Source: Phylloscopus collybita
Lineage: Eukaryota > Chordata > Aves > Passeriformes > Phylloscopidae
Assembly: GCA_027886175.1 (NCBI GenBank)
Contig: JAJNNQ010000137.1
Location: 7,134,001 to 7,198,000 of the forward strand
DNA length: 64,000 nucleotides
Direction of reading: 5' to 3'
The notes beneath the pieces are model-generated. The model was not told where the DNA came from and ran no database searches. It saw only the letters and a program-made list of their open reading frames with translations. Shown piece by piece: positions 1 through 12,688 of the stretch. Both the position numbers and the translations under genes were made by a program. Position 1 is the stretch's first letter; the number at the start of each line of letters is the position of its first letter.

Positions 1-861
1 TTTCATCTGAGCACATAGGTTATCTGAAGTACTTTGAAATACCTTTAGAAACAGTGATGAGAAATAACCAATCCTAAATCATAGAGCTCATCTGATTTGG
101 ATTAGGTGTCTACCTTCAGACAGGCTTAGCAAAGAAAAAGAGATTCCTACAATATAGATGTCTAAAGTTAGAAGATGCCAACACTACCCAAAGTGATAAT
201 CAGTCAGAGCCTATGGCTTCCAGAGATTTGGATTTCTTTATCCATTTTATATTAAAGATTTTTATCTAGATAATTTTGCTTCAACCTGCATGCTCAGAAG
301 TCAGTAATAAAACACTGGGCCCTTGAAATACCCTCATGTCCTGTCACTTAAACAGTTCAAAGGCTGATTTTCTCCCTTTGCCTGAGAAATAACTAAAGAA
401 AAAAGCCTTCTTGAATTCTCATTTGCAAATGGTAATTGCTTCAGGAGTAGAAACACTTAACACACATTTTTGACACACAAGTATTTTTATTTTTTTTTTA
501 AAAAAGAAAAAAAGAAAAAAAAAAACAACTAAAGAAGAAAAACTAAAGAAAAAAACCACTGCACACTTCTGGAGTGTTAACAAATGCATTAACAAAACTC
601 AGACCTTATAGTAACAAAGGGAAAGGTTATACAGCCTAATTTATTTAGACTCTGATGCCCAACTAAAATAGTGTAAAAAGATGCCATTAAAAATCCAACT
701 TTGAATCATAATATAGTTGAAATGCATGCATATGATACAGTTATTAATATTTACTGACTATAGTTGCCATACAGTTTTTCTGTTTCCAAGAACTATGTGA
801 AGCATAAGGGTTTACTAACTGTGCTGATTTTTCAATATGTGTCAGAACTACAGCTGTACAA
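1..861. other. Non-genic AT-rich stretch
   Basis: No coding frame, RNA gene or recognised transposon is visible. The only marked structure is a T run followed directly by an A/AAAG-rich run at about 484-556, which could fold back on itself. The rest looks like unique, CpG-poor vertebrate intergenic or intronic DNA. Confidence 0.6.
484..556. repeat. T-run/A-run low-complexity tract
   Basis: A run of T is followed immediately by A-rich sequence interrupted by single G residues, then by AAAG/AAGA-like sequence. This is low-complexity DNA. The adjoining T and A runs form a short inverted homopolymer. It may be a decayed retroposon tail, but no element body is recognisable next to it. Confidence 0.7.
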
Positions 862-1322
862 AACACAGAATGATAGAAGAGTTTGATTTGGAAGGAACCT
901 GAAAATTCATCTTGTTTCAACCCCCTGCCCTGTGCCAACCTTCCATCAGACCAGGTTGCTCCAAATTCCATCCAAACTGGCCCTGAACACTTCCAAGGAT
1001 GGAGCATCTACAGCTTCTCTGGGCAACATGTTCCAGTGCCCCCTCACCCCCAGATTAAAGAATTTTTTCCTGATACCCATTCTAAACCTACCCTCTGTCA
1101 GTTTAAAACCAATTCCTTTTGTTCTATCATCAGGTGCCCTTGTAAAAAATTCCCCTGCAATTCCCTTGTGGGCTTCCTTCAAACACTGAAATGCTGCAAG
1201 AAGTGACCCTGGAGCCTTATCTCCTCTAGGCTGAGCAATCCCAGTCTCTCAGCCTTTCCTCACAGGAGGTTTCCCACCCACCTAAGCATCTTCCTGGCCC
1301 CTCTCTGGACCCAGCCCAACAA
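862..1322 (-). mobile_element. CR1 LINE 3'-end fragment
   Basis: Read on the plus strand this is the reverse complement of a bird CR1 3' end. It begins with a degenerate 'cagaatgatagaa' tail followed by 'ttggaaggaacct'. It continues through the characteristic 'ccttccatcagaccaggttgc', 'gaacacttccaaggatggag' and 'cttctctgggcaacatgttc' blocks and ends near 'ctctggacccagcccaac'. About 460 bp remain, which is normal for a 5'-truncated CR1. Many mismatches to the family pattern suggest moderate age. Short open frames crossing it on both strands are repeat-derived and not genes. The CR1 call is confident; I cannot name the subfamily without alignment. Confidence 0.9.
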
Positions 1323-4004
1323 AACATGGCAGTGAATCTTCACAAGGGCTCACACAAGAGCTTCCTTCTTCATGTCAAACCAGAAACCAGAGCCTTCCTT
1401 TTTCTCTTAAATTCCTCAGAAGCCCAAACCTCAAGACAAAACTCAAGGTCAAAGAGAGGGTTCCCTCTTTTCTCTGTCAAAACCTACAGTTTGCCCACAG
1501 AGTTCAGAACTTCAAGGCAGACTAAACATTAGAAAATTATTTAGTCTCACATGTAAAGGGTAAGGAGATTAACCTCATCTCACTGGAGCAATTTAGGAGT
1601 TGCATGTTTAATTTGACCATACTCTTTAAGATCTTTTATAGTCAAAGAAAAGAGGGGAATTTCTGAAAAGGCAACTCCTATGGTAATGAGATTTCTGCAC
1701 CTATGTTTCTAAGATAAGCAGAACAAATGATGCTTTGGAGATGTCTGTCTTTCCTGATTGATTAAAAAGAAAGCCTAGACAATTATTTTAGGCTTATCAG
1801 CTTTTAAATGTCCCCAGTTAGATGAAACAAAGGAGATCCTAAGGCTGTAATCTAATGTAGTGTTTGCTCCAAAACCATAGTTGTAGCAGGTACTTAACTT
1901 TTGCTCACAGGGGAAAAGAAACTTTTATCTTAACTGCACACAAAAGTATGAGCAAAGAGCAAGGATTTTCTTTTGTGAGTACTGTTATCACATTTGGCAA
2001 AATGAAAGCTTTGTAATGAGGTTTTGTTTTTCCCTCATAAAAATTTCATTGAATTTCTACTTAAATAATCCACAAGGAAGAGATTATTAAGACAAAGCAT
2101 TTTCATTTATTAGTACTCTCAATATCATGAGAAGCAAAGATTTCAATTTGTTTCCTTTATTACATATTTTTAGCTATATGTACTAAACTATGCTATATTT
2201 TAAATTAAGACCTTTGAGTGAGACTTTTTTATCAACAGGATTTTTTAAGTGGATGAAGTAATAGCATTTTTAAATGTAGGCTCATGGGAAATTATGGCAG
2301 CTTAAAGTTTGATTTATATTGCCAAATATAAATGTAGAAATGTCAGTGTATGGAATAAAAGAAAATTTTTAGTTTTGACCAGTATGAAAATTAGTCTAAT
2401 GCATGTTTTTGTGAAAGTCAATCTATGGTTTAGAAGAAAAGACAGTTTCCTGAAAAGTTTGCAAATTAAAGATGAAAAGGAAAGACATTCTCATTCTCTC
2501 TGAATGGCAGATTAGTGAGTAAGTTGTACATAAAGAAGCATAAAGCATCTTCTCCAGTTCAATTTCACAGGGTCAGTATTTACAAATACATATAAACCCA
2601 TGTTAACTTAACCTGCAGGATGCATTTTTTCAGGCACAGAGGGAAAAGGAAATATATTCAAACTAAAATAATATTTGAAATCATGTACACTCTTTACAAT
2701 GCTCAGGAACAAACCAACCTACACCTAGGAAGGACAGTTTAGCTGTGAAATCAGATGTTTTTTCTTTGTGATTACCAAGGTAAGATAGAGACCGGCTCAA
2801 CTCCTTTGTGAATTTGGTTTAATGCTAGTCACTAGAGAACCTGAAAACATATTCTTTTAAAGTGATAGAAACAGTAGAAACAAAGATGAAATAAATTCTT
2901 TATGCAAGTCTTTATGCAGAAAGTCAGATGATAATAACATCTATTTAGTTGATTTTGAACCATTTGAATTTCAGTTGTATGCTATTTGACAGAAAAGTCA
3001 TGTCTGTCTCAGACACTTCGTTCTGAATCTCAGTATTGGACAACTGTAACAACTGCATGTGAAAAATATTTATCTGAATCAAATAAACTGCTGAAAATTT
3101 ATATCATAGAACTGTAGAAAATAAATTTATTTATTTTTTCAAAGATGGTTACTTTCCTTAATTTCTTGGGAATTTAACCTAGAAATTTTACATGAAATAA
3201 ACTTGAAAATGTTTCCTCATTTGCTTTATGATTATTTTCTTTTACTGTCTCTCACTTTTGTATATTTTTATATGCTTTTCTGAATATGCACTGGGAAAAA
3301 AAAGGATTGATATAATAGTTTAGATTACCTTGGATAAACAATATCTTCTTTTTATTTTATTTCATTTTGATCCTACCATAAATGTGGATTAAAAAAAAAA
3401 AAGAAAAAACACCCTTACCCTGGTGTAGACTTTCCCCCATGTGACCATATCACAGATTGGGAAGCATGTGGCAGTGCTTCTAATACCATAAACAGAACCA
3501 TAACTGTTTAGTCAGAGACATTTTGAATTACAACATTTCCTCCTTCGGGTCTTTGGATTCAATTCAAAACTGAAGCCAATAGATGTTGCATCATAAAATC
3601 TGTGGCTTTTATCCGTCAATTTAATTGAGAATTTTGCTCTTAACCATTCATGAAATAACAATATGTTTTGATAAATGTAAAGTACCAGGTGCTTAAGAAA
3701 ATGGCATTTGATTAAACAGTATTTTCTTTGAATAAGTTTAATTATCCAATTAATAGGTATTTAAAATCAAAATGGATGCAATTGAGGAAAAGCTCAGAAA
3801 ATTAATAATACCTTGAATGCATCTTCTAATCTCTTTAATGACAAAAGCTCACAGCATTTTTCTAAGTTTGGTAAGAAAATTACTTGGTGATTGTTCCTAC
3901 TTAAATTAATAAGATTTTTGCTATTATGCACATTTTCACATCACTGAGTCATAAATCTTGGAAAACAAATATTCTGAAGTGGAAATATAGAAACAATAAG
4001 GAGG
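1323..4004. other. Non-genic unique stretch
   Basis: AT-rich, CpG-poor sequence without a recognisable gene or transposon. It contains small A runs, for example near 3391-3410. The longest open frames here are under 70 codons and show no domain signature. Confidence 0.55.
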
Positions 4005-4690
4005 ACAGGGGAAGATCTATGGATGTCATCTATCTGGATTTCTGGAAGGCTTTTGACAGAGGCTCCCTGAAACACCCATCTCTAAATTGAAGTGATATGT
4101 ACTTGATGGATAGACAGATCAGTGTATAAGGAATTGTCTGGGTGGCTGTGCCCAGTGAACAGTGGGCAACAACTCAATCAGGGGTCCATATCTGACCCAG
4201 CTCAATTTCATATCACAGAATCACCAGCTGGGGTTGGATGGGACCTTAAAGGTCACCTGCTGAAGTGAGTCCAGAGGAGGATGATGAAGATATTCATAGG
4301 GATGGAGCACCTCTCTTATGAGGAAAGGCTGAGAGAATTAAGGCTGTTCAACCTGGAGAAGAAAAGGCTCTGGGGAATTTTATTGCAGCTTTCCAATATT
4401 TAAAGACAGTATATAAGAAAGATCAGGATGGGGCCTGTTGTGATAAGGAAAGAGGCAATGATTTTAAATTGAAGAAAGGTAGATTTAGATTGTATGTAGG
4501 GAAGAGTTTTTTCACTGAGAAGGTGGTGAAACACTGGCAGAGTTTGCCCAGAGAGGTGGGGGATGCCCCACACCTGGAAACATTGAACAGGGATGTATGT
4601 AAGTGACCTGCTCTGGCTGAAGATGTCCCTGCTCACTGCAGAGGAGTTGGGCTCCATGACTCTTAAAAGCCCCTTCCAACCCAAACTATG
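4005..4690 (+). mobile_element. CR1 LINE fragment with reverse-transcriptase remnant and internal rearrangement
   Basis: A 5'-truncated, internally deleted CR1 in sense orientation. At 4019-4057 the plus strand still encodes MDVIYLDFWKAFD, the conserved segment around the first catalytic aspartate of CR1 reverse transcriptase. It then continues with the 'ctctaaattgaag..tatg..cttgatgg' block. The later YADD catalytic region is missing, because the sequence jumps from the RT region to the 3' untranslated part ('gtccagaggaggatgatgaagat', 'aggaaaggctgagagaatta', 'ttcaacctggagaagaaaaggctctgg'). It ends near 'ccttccaacccaaactatgctc' without intact terminal repeats. A snippet at 4212-4264 lies in the opposite orientation. 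The element is dead and moderately diverged. Confidence 0.9.
4212..4264 (-). repeat. Inverted CR1 3'-tail snippet nested in a CR1
   Basis: The stretch starting 'cacagaatcaccagctggg' and continuing 'ttggatgggaccttaaagg' reads like the reverse complement of a CR1 3' terminus. The surrounding CR1 copy is in sense orientation. It sits exactly where the host copy jumps from its reverse-transcriptase region to its 3' untranslated region. It could be a small nested insertion or the scar of template switching. The assignment rests on pattern recognition. Confidence 0.6.
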
Positions 4691-6431
4691 CTCTCCTCCT
4701 GTGACAAAGGAAAAAAGACATAATTATTTTAAGGATTCAGATATGGGCTCTGCATATCAATCGTATACAGATCATGAATTTAGATCCAAGATATGCACCC
4801 AGACCTTCAGACAGTGAGAAACTGTTTTGCTAAAGTGCAGAAATCTCTGCAACCATCTCGTATGTATCCCTCTTCATTTAATTATCCTGAAGTAAGTTCC
4901 TTCCTATTACTGGGAACAACAACAACATCATCATCAACAACAAAAACAATAACAGCAACAAGACTTACAACTTGTGTAAGTCTACATAAAATATATTTTT
5001 GTATCTGATTGTGTCTTGGACATGTTTTGGTGCTGCTGATTGAAATTTCTCAGCACCCTGTAGAGCAGAGCTCCTGTCTTGGAAGGCCAAGCAGAGGAGA
5101 AAGTGCAATGCTCTTCATGGACCACATGCCAGCCACATCAGGATTTTCACAGTATTCCTTTGAGATCTTTAGCTTCCATATCACGTAGCTGTGCTGAAGG
5201 TCAGCACAGGGGATACAAGTTCAATGTTCTCTCATCTGGAGCTTCCAAACCAATGCTCTCAGTGGATTTGTGTCTCTCATCTCCCCAGGCTGTGGATACT
5301 TGACCAGCTTTTAATCTCTTCCTGAGCTCTCCCTTGGGGTTCAGCCCAGGCATTCACTGAACAACCTGCCCCAGGCTGCTCACCTGACTACATGAGACAA
5401 GGGCTACCAACCTAGTTGAGGTCAGGGAAGGAAGGAGAACTTGGGCTAGACCTTCCTTCTGTGGAAATAAAAGTGGTTTTGTTATTTTCAGAGTAAAAGT
5501 CTACATGGTGCTTTGTTCAACAAATATGTTTCAACCAGTAAAAATACACCTTAATGAGGTTTGTGCACTTTAATTGAAGCTCTTGTGAAATTACTATGTT
5601 TCTTATTTAGTTTTTTTTTTCTATTTATTAGCTTTTTTATTATTTATTTTCTTTTTCTTATATCCTGTTACAGCCCTTCTTAAAAACTAATGACCGAGGC
5701 ACTCTCCTCCTGAGCTACAATAAATGAAAGGGAACAGATAAGAAAATCTCTGCAGCTCCCTTAGAGCCAGTGCATCTTGCAGATATCTCCCAGTGGTTGT
5801 CATTAGCCCTAATGGAAAACAGCTGAGCCCCAGCACAGCCACACTGGTCTTCACCAAGCAGGTACTCGTGCCTGAAAGGGGATGCATTTGCAAATATTCC
5901 TGCTGTGTTACCAGTGTAAGATATTTAAGCACACAGACTAACTTTGGTTCCATAGGGATAAGCTGAGCTCAAATTCACTCCAGAAGGAAAACTTATCACT
6001 GCATGAGGAATTTCTTCTTCCCCTTAAAGAACACATGCATAATGTGTGCAAGCCTGATGGATGGATTTATTTTTGTCTGGCAACTCATATATAAACTAGT
6101 TATCAAGGAAATGTTTATAAAGGGGAAAGATACAAAGATAGATCTGGGATGAAGCATAACCCATCCTTTAAATGCACCTAGCATGGGTAAGATGATTCAC
6201 TATCTGTGGTGCCTTCCTCTCTCCATTGACGGTATGAAAACTAAGGACATGATTCATCTGATCCTCAATTAAATGTCAGATTAGAGGAGAGAGGAGCTGT
6301 TCTCCTAAAATCCCTGTGAAATACCTGAAAAATTCTCCAGTGATGGCTATAAAAGAAAAGAAGAATTATGTTCTCAGGAATGAATATTCATTTTCAGTTA
6401 GACGAACCACATTCTACTTAACTTAATATGT
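4691..6431. other. Non-genic stretch
   Basis: No gene is recognised. It includes an imperfect AAC/ATC triplet tract at 4917-4963 and T-rich DNA near 5605-5660. Open frames of 70-90 codons at 5079-5303 (+) and 5687-5953 (-) have no recognisable protein signature, splice context or coding-like composition. Confidence 0.55.
4917..4963 (+). repeat. Imperfect (AAC/ATC)n triplet tract
   Basis: A short run of AAC, ATC and related triplets ('aacaacaacatcatcatcaa' and following). It is an impure microsatellite-like tract with no sign of coding use. Confidence 0.75.
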
Positions 6432-6515
6432 GATTCTTGGGTTTCTTGAGCAGGGCCAGGAGTTGAATTTGATGATCCTGGTGGCTCCTTTCCCACACAG
6501 AATATTCTATGAAAT
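6432..6515 (+). mobile_element. CR1 LINE 3' tail remnant
   Basis: About 80 bp match the extreme 3' part of bird CR1: 'cttgagcagggccaggagtt', then 'gatgatcctggtggctcctt' and 'cacagaatattctatgaa'. Only one degenerate copy of the terminal TTCTATGA-type unit remains. This is a severely 5'-truncated sense-orientation copy. Confidence 0.85.
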
Positions 6516-9500
6516 TTTATAGGAGTAAAGTTATATAAAATCAATTAATCTGATATTATTGTTCACCAAGAATGCATAAGAGTTGTAACAAGGTTTCTTC
6601 AGTTTGTTTCTGGACTATTTTTGGTCTTTTTGTGCACACTACATGTCATATTAGCTCCTTATTCTTTACTTGGGTTTGAGTCACAATCCTTACACAAATC
6701 AAAGTAGAGACATTGGTATGGTGAAATGTGATGGTGCAGCTCTGAGGATTTCTTGCAATTGAGACCTTAAGAAGATCAGTACAGTCACACTAGGTGAGAC
6801 CAGAAATCCTCTCAGGAGTCATGGCCAAGAGAAGATCCCTTCTAGAAGAGCATAAGAACTTCCAAACAGCTTTGTCACCTGTTACAGCCCCCACAGTCAA
6901 GTAGTCATAGGCACTTTGGGCACTTCAGGAGTTGGGTTTTATTTTCAAAAAAATTTCAGTCCTTGCTGGAGGTCAAGGTTTATCTTTGAGCTGGATCTCC
7001 ATTAAAAGGCAAATTTCTCTGACTGAGATATAAATAGATATGTGTTCCTTTTCCATGAGTGCCACAAAGTTGCTGGATGCACAGATTACACCGTGGGCTC
7101 TCTGTGTGCCCAGAGGGAGCCCATGAGAGGAAAACAGCAATGCCTCCCTCATCCGTGCTAACCTGATGGGTTGGGTATCTGAATTTGATCAGGTCAGCAT
7201 GCTGGAGGATCAGACAGTCCCCAACTTTGTGCAATATTTTATCTCCAGCACATAGTGCTTTAAAGCTCAGAAAGTCATTAAACTCTAAGCTGACACAGGG
7301 AATGCCTAGTGGGATTAACCTTCAAAAACTAATTACCAGGGAGATCAACAGAAGGCAGCCTGCATCACCACTGTTGTGACAGCCTACCAGAGGAGTGAGT
7401 GGTGTCAGAAAATGTTGAATAAAAAACCTGATTCACTGCAGATCCTTTTCCTATGTAGGTAGAGTTTTCCGAATGATTACCAATGACAGATCAATGGAAA
7501 TCAGGTTTCTAATTACTGATAAGGGTCTGGGTATAATTGTCATGATTATTTTTTTTTTCATTTTATCCTTTTTCCTGTAGTTTATAGGAAGAGGTTTTGA
7601 ATGAAGTATTACACTAGCAATTAGGAAGGATCAGCTCCCATATTAAAGAAAAGGGGTGGGCCTGCCTCACCTCATTTAGACACCCACTGAGCAAATCACC
7701 CTGAAGTTTCAGTGATGATTAATGAAGAGATAGATACACGATGAGTATCTGATTTGTCTGAATCATCTAAGGCCAATAACACTTTCAAAATGCATGTCTT
7801 CTTCCCCCTCTACTTTATCTCTTGAATATTAAAAGAGCCTATGATGGCTGCCAGGAATATACAGCATGGGTTTTAAATGTAGTGAGATGAACTCTAACTG
7901 CATACCAAACATACAGCACAAATAAATGTTGAGCTCATGAAAGGTGCACTTCTCCATCAGCTGCCAACCCAAACCAATTCAGACTAATATTACCTGGAAA
8001 TCTGTTATTTGCTCCTCAGATTTCATGTCCTTTGGGTGAACCTGATCTCAGGTGATATGACAAAAAGCCAGGCAGCAGATTATGTTCCATAAACACATAT
8101 AGGGGTGCAGGTTGTATGTGTGAACACTATGTATAACAGGACAATATTAAAGATACCATATTGCACATTATTTTATAGATAATTTTTTTTGTATTTATTG
8201 TATATATGTATGTGTGTGTATATATATATAGAGAGAAGGAGAGAGATGTTTTATCACCACTAGCTTACTCCAGTTTCTGGACACAAAACTTCTAGGTTTA
8301 TGCAAGTAAAAAAAATCCTAAAGAAACAAAGACTGGTTTTCTCGATTTTCTACAAATGCTATTAGGTCAACAATCTCTCTTGAATGTCAAGGATACTAAA
8401 GCTTGAACAAAACATTGGAAAGCAGAAATCCTAAAGTTCATACCAGCAAAAGTAAAGAATTCCAGTTGGCTCAGAACTCTGCACAGTCTAGCAAGCTGGA
8501 CACATTTCCAAAAGCTACCATCTAGCTGATGCTGGGAACAGAATTCTGGGAACACATGTTAGTTATATAAATATTTTTAAATCAATCTGATGATAGCATT
8601 AGTTCAGACCATGCCCCGACTTTAAGAGATCCTCAGGGAGGACTCAAAACAAATTAGTGCATTTAATTACCTTCCTGAAGTTCCCAAACAAAATAAATGT
8701 CTACTGAATTTCCACCCTCAGTTTAAGCCTAAATTCACAAATGCTATTACATTTTAATTAAACTTACCTAGTTTTTCCATTTGGTGGTATATCTTGATTT
8801 TTTTTATTATTATTATTCTTACAATTGAATAAAGATATTAAGTGGGCATTAGTTTGTAATAACAGCTGACAGGCCCTGAGGATCCATTCTGCTGTCTGAT
8901 AGTCTATGGATGCACAGCAATCCATAAGGCAGCTTGGGGGAACCTGTGTGTTCCAGGAATGATCCTCCTCATTCAAAACCAGGCTGCACACTGCAGTGGT
9001 CCTGCTCTGGTGAGGGATTCTTCTGCCCTAGAACCTGCACACTGCTGCCTTTGAGATGTTGCTTGTTTGCTTTGGCCCAGGCAGAATAAGGGAAGTTTAG
9101 TTTTACATGACATATTTACATGACTGACAGGGGTAGCTCGTGTTCTGAGCTGCCTGGAGATGAATCAGCTTTGGAACAGGAGCGCGGTATCTGATCGAAC
9201 ATTGAGAGCCTTCAAAATGTTAATAAGGACATTGCACAATATCTGGATAAGAGCAAAGGGATTTGTCTCTTTGAGGTTATTTAGTTTGACATTTCTAACT
9301 GTAGAAAGATGATGTTCAGCAGTGTCGGTTTATTTATTTGTAAAAAACACCTTAGATAATTCAATATTGGGTAATGACTATGAAAGGGAATTTTATATCC
9401 TCTCACAATGTGAAGTTGCTTTCACTTAAACCAAAGAATACTTAAACTACTGAAGATCAGGCAAGTCACAATGGAAATGATCAGGTAACTCTTCTGACCC

Positions 9501-10837
9501 TAAAACAGCAAAGATCCTTCTGTGTCATATTAATTCATAATTTTGTTTGATATTGTACCAAAGGGACACAAGCTAATCTCCAGGTCTGCACAATTTGTCA
9601 ATGTTTACTTACATAGTCCAGCTGGAGGAGAGAGCATAATCTCAGAAAATCTTTCACTTAAATTACATGAACTTTATACCAAACCCTTCCCTGAAGAGAT
9701 GAAGCACTATAGTACCTCCATGAAATCTAACAGAATATAGGGATTTGGGTTAAATCTATAAAAAGGACACCAACATTAAGCAGATTGATATTTACAGTTT
9801 GAGCTCTCTGACAGGCCAGTGCATTGTGAGGTTACCTATGAATCAAGAACACAAACTCTCTGCATGCCAGCTGCCTGCTTGTGGGGGGTTATCTTCAGTC
9901 TTATGGAAATGTCATAGCCTCAGTGCACAAAGGTCTTTGAAGTTTAACTGAGCACAGATGTTTTCCTTAGGCTTTAATTGAAAGCAGTGACAACCAAACT
10001 CTTTCTACAGTGTGACCCATGTTTTGAAAGAGGTTTCTACGAATAGGGTAGGACTGAATTCTAAACTTGTTTTCTCTTCCAAAACTTTATCCCTAAAAGG
10101 TTCAAAAAGAAGGAAATTAGTGTAACACATTAACATAAGACACAAGCATATATCAGATAGTATATCAAGAAATACAGAATATTTCATTCTTTTATCTTTT
10201 TCTTACTCTGAGCATTTGAACAAGATATCTTTCAGTAACAATGAAACTGAGTTATTTTATTAAGTTTTTAATGTGGAATTTGTTTTGTTGACTTTTAAAC
10301 AAGATGTAGTGTCCATGATGTAGTGAGTTAATGGAATCCTTAGCTCTGGTAAATTTGAAGACAATGTATTTGTAAGATTTCTCTTTTTTATTTTTTCTTT
10401 TAATTAAATTGATTTTTCAAAATCTTGGTTGATAATCATGAAAAAGGTAATGAACTTAATTAAATATTTGTATGTACAAGTCAGGCAGACCCTTATTCTC
10501 AAATTGTCCTGCTTATTTCAGCTTCACTGGGTCAACATTTGAAACACAGCACAGAGACTGATACAGTGTAAGGAAAGTAAATATGCTGAAGAAATGTTGA
10601 AAGTGGTTCTGTAAGAAAGGAGTCAATGGCAAAATCTGGGTTTAGCTGTGTTCTATGGAAGTAATTTTCAGAAAAAGACCTGAAGGTACCTATTTTCTGC
10701 CCTTGGAAAATGTCATTGCAATAACCAAAGCTATGTGAAACAAAAAGACAACATGTGTGTTTCATGTGGACTAAATAAGCTCCTCACTGGGTTTGGGAAC
10801 TCATGTGAGAGGCACTGGAGTCAGACACTGGTAGGAA
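6516..10837. other. Non-genic stretch
   Basis: Mostly unique AT-rich DNA. A TA/TG/GA dinucleotide tract lies at about 8190-8250. Around 9125-9345 the sequence is less AT-biased and keeps several CpGs, unusual for this window. No gene, RNA or clear transposon is seen. Open frames here are all below about 90 codons and unrecognisable. Confidence 0.55.
8190..8250. repeat. TA/TG/GA compound dinucleotide tract
   Basis: Alternating 'tatatgtatgtgtgtgtata' passes into TA repeats and then into 'gagagaaggagagag'. It is a compound microsatellite with moderate interruptions. Confidence 0.8.
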
Positions 10838-11035
10838 AACTTTCCCTGTTGGAAAGGACCTTCCAGATCTCCCTGCTGGCCCAGCACCTTCCTCCTGCTG
10901 GTACCAGCTAAACCCAATCACTGATTCCATGTTCCTGTCTAATCTGGGTTTACAAATCCCTGAAGATGGGAATAGCTCAGCTTCTCAGGCAACCTCTCCT
11001 GATGTTTTACTGGCTGTTCTGATCCCAGATAAGCC
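10838..11035 (-). mobile_element. Degraded CR1 LINE 3' fragment
   Basis: The plus strand shows a weak version of the reverse-complemented CR1 3' region: 'ctgttggaaaggacct' near the start, then 'gggtttacaaatccctgaag' and 'cttctcaggcaacctctcc' in the expected order. The match is much poorer than at 862-1322, suggesting an older insertion. The order of landmarks supports CR1, but divergence leaves doubt. Confidence 0.55.
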
Positions 11036-11872
11036 AAGCTTGCTGAGACCAGAAACACAGGACCATGTAATGTAGAAGCTCAAGAGTGCCTGCAAGCTTC
11101 TGTGATGCTCACATTTCCATGCACATCAAAGATGTTCCCCCTGTCTGTTGTTGGTCCTCTCTGAGCCTCAGTGCCTGCTGTGGCACTGGTGAGGAAGGCT
11201 GGTGAGTCATTCCAGCCACCTAAAATCCAGCAGAGCCGTGAGTCTATTTCTGCACACAGTCAACAGATGGGACAATTCACAAAAGCTAAATTTGGCAGAC
11301 ATTAGTGGAAGTCTCAACACAGCCCTCATTCAATTAGGTAACTCAGTCTTATGAACAGAAGTGACTAAGGGCCATTAGCTTATGAGAACCAAAGAAAGTC
11401 CACTTCTTAACCCCAGAGGCACAACAACTCTATATAGGTTTCAAAATTGGTTTGTCTGAAGCAAGTAATCAAGAAAAGAAAGAAGTGATTTACTGAGGGG
11501 TTTAAAATAGAACAGGTTGGCCAACAACAATAGCTTAGCTCTCCAGAGCACCTTGTGCCCACATTGTACCTAAAACAAGCTTTGCATAATAGAGGAGAGC
11601 TCACTTCCACATGATTACAGTTATAGGGTCCCTGGAGGGAAAGGAACAAGCAAAGAGAGAAGGCTTTTCATCATCATTTATAAAGACTTTAGGGGTCTGT
11701 TTAAAATGGTGAAATGCTGCTTACCTCCTTTTTCACAGCACTTTGGGGTACAGACCTTTGCAGAACACACTATTTAACTGTTTGGGATTATTACTGGTTA
11801 GTGTCTTCCCATTTAGCAACCTGCCTCATTTCAAAACCCTTCATATTTTCCCATTACCATGCTAACTGCATT

Positions 11873-11911
11873 AAAAAAAAAAAAAAAAAAAAGAAAGAAA
11901 AAAAAAAAGAA
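11873..11911. repeat. A-rich homopolymer-like tract
   Basis: About 20 consecutive A residues followed by AAAG-interrupted A runs. It could be a retroposon tail, but I recognise no element upstream. Confidence 0.8.
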
Positions 11912-12640
11912 TTAACTTTATCTAATTAATGTAAAAAAACCCACCCTTGAATGCAAACATATTTAAAATCAAAAATTATTTCACAAATAAACCTGAAAAG
12001 TACAATGCTGGTTCCTCTATTTAAATGGTAAATTGAAAATTAATGCTTATGCAGACTAAATCAACTCATCTAATCATGGAATAAAAGGTAATTAAGTGGA
12101 CCTGTCAAATGACAGAGCTAAATACAGCAACCCTTGATCCTGCAGAGTAAATCTTGACTTGTGTGATTAGTTGCTCTGCTTTACTTGGGGAAATGACTTG
12201 TGGCATCACACCCAGAAATTACTGCTTGATCCTGGAGCTTGGCCTGAATCTCTGCATCTCTGCAGCTCAATGATAGATGTAGAAATGCATATGTAAGTAT
12301 CACTTGAATCAGGCAGAATCCAAAATTAAAGTCATATATTCTATTCAGTGTCCAAATGAAAATCTCTGATTATTTGAAGATGATATTACTTGCCTCTGGC
12401 ATGAACAATGACACACTGAGTTTCAACATGGAAATTCTATTCTTTTGCATTTTCCGTTGTTTGCCTGTTCTATTTTTGCTTCAAATATATCAGCTGTACA
12501 GAGCAGCACAGCAACAGAGAGTTGCTGGATGCACCCTCTGGATTGGATGCTGTACTTTTAGAGACCATGGCCAGTTTCAAGGGGTTTGGAAACCTGTATT
12601 GTATTCCAGCCTGTGCTACTGACCTCAAAGAGATCTGTGT

Positions 12641-12688
12641 GTGACTTTACTGTGTAAATCCATTTGGATTTCACACAGGTAAAGTCAC
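12641..12688. repeat. Near-perfect compact hairpin
   Basis: The left arm 12641-12662 is complementary to the right arm 12665-12688. The outermost ten bases (GTGACTTTAC against GTAAAGTCAC) pair perfectly. The remaining twelve pairs are interrupted only by unpaired C12672 and G12678 in the right arm. Two T residues separate the arms. Total span is 48 bp. This is a strong cruciform or hairpin former in DNA or RNA. The nearly absent loop is unlike a typical pre-microRNA, so an arrested palindrome or decayed fold-back element is equally plausible. Confidence 0.85.

Noticed and set aside
883..1206. Overlapping open frames of about 80-107 codons on both strands
   Set aside because: They are translations of the CR1 3' untranslated region at 862-1322.
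12641..12688. Hairpin as an annotated microRNA
   Set aside because: The stem is short for a pre-microRNA and the loop is only about two bases, so I list it as a structural repeat only.
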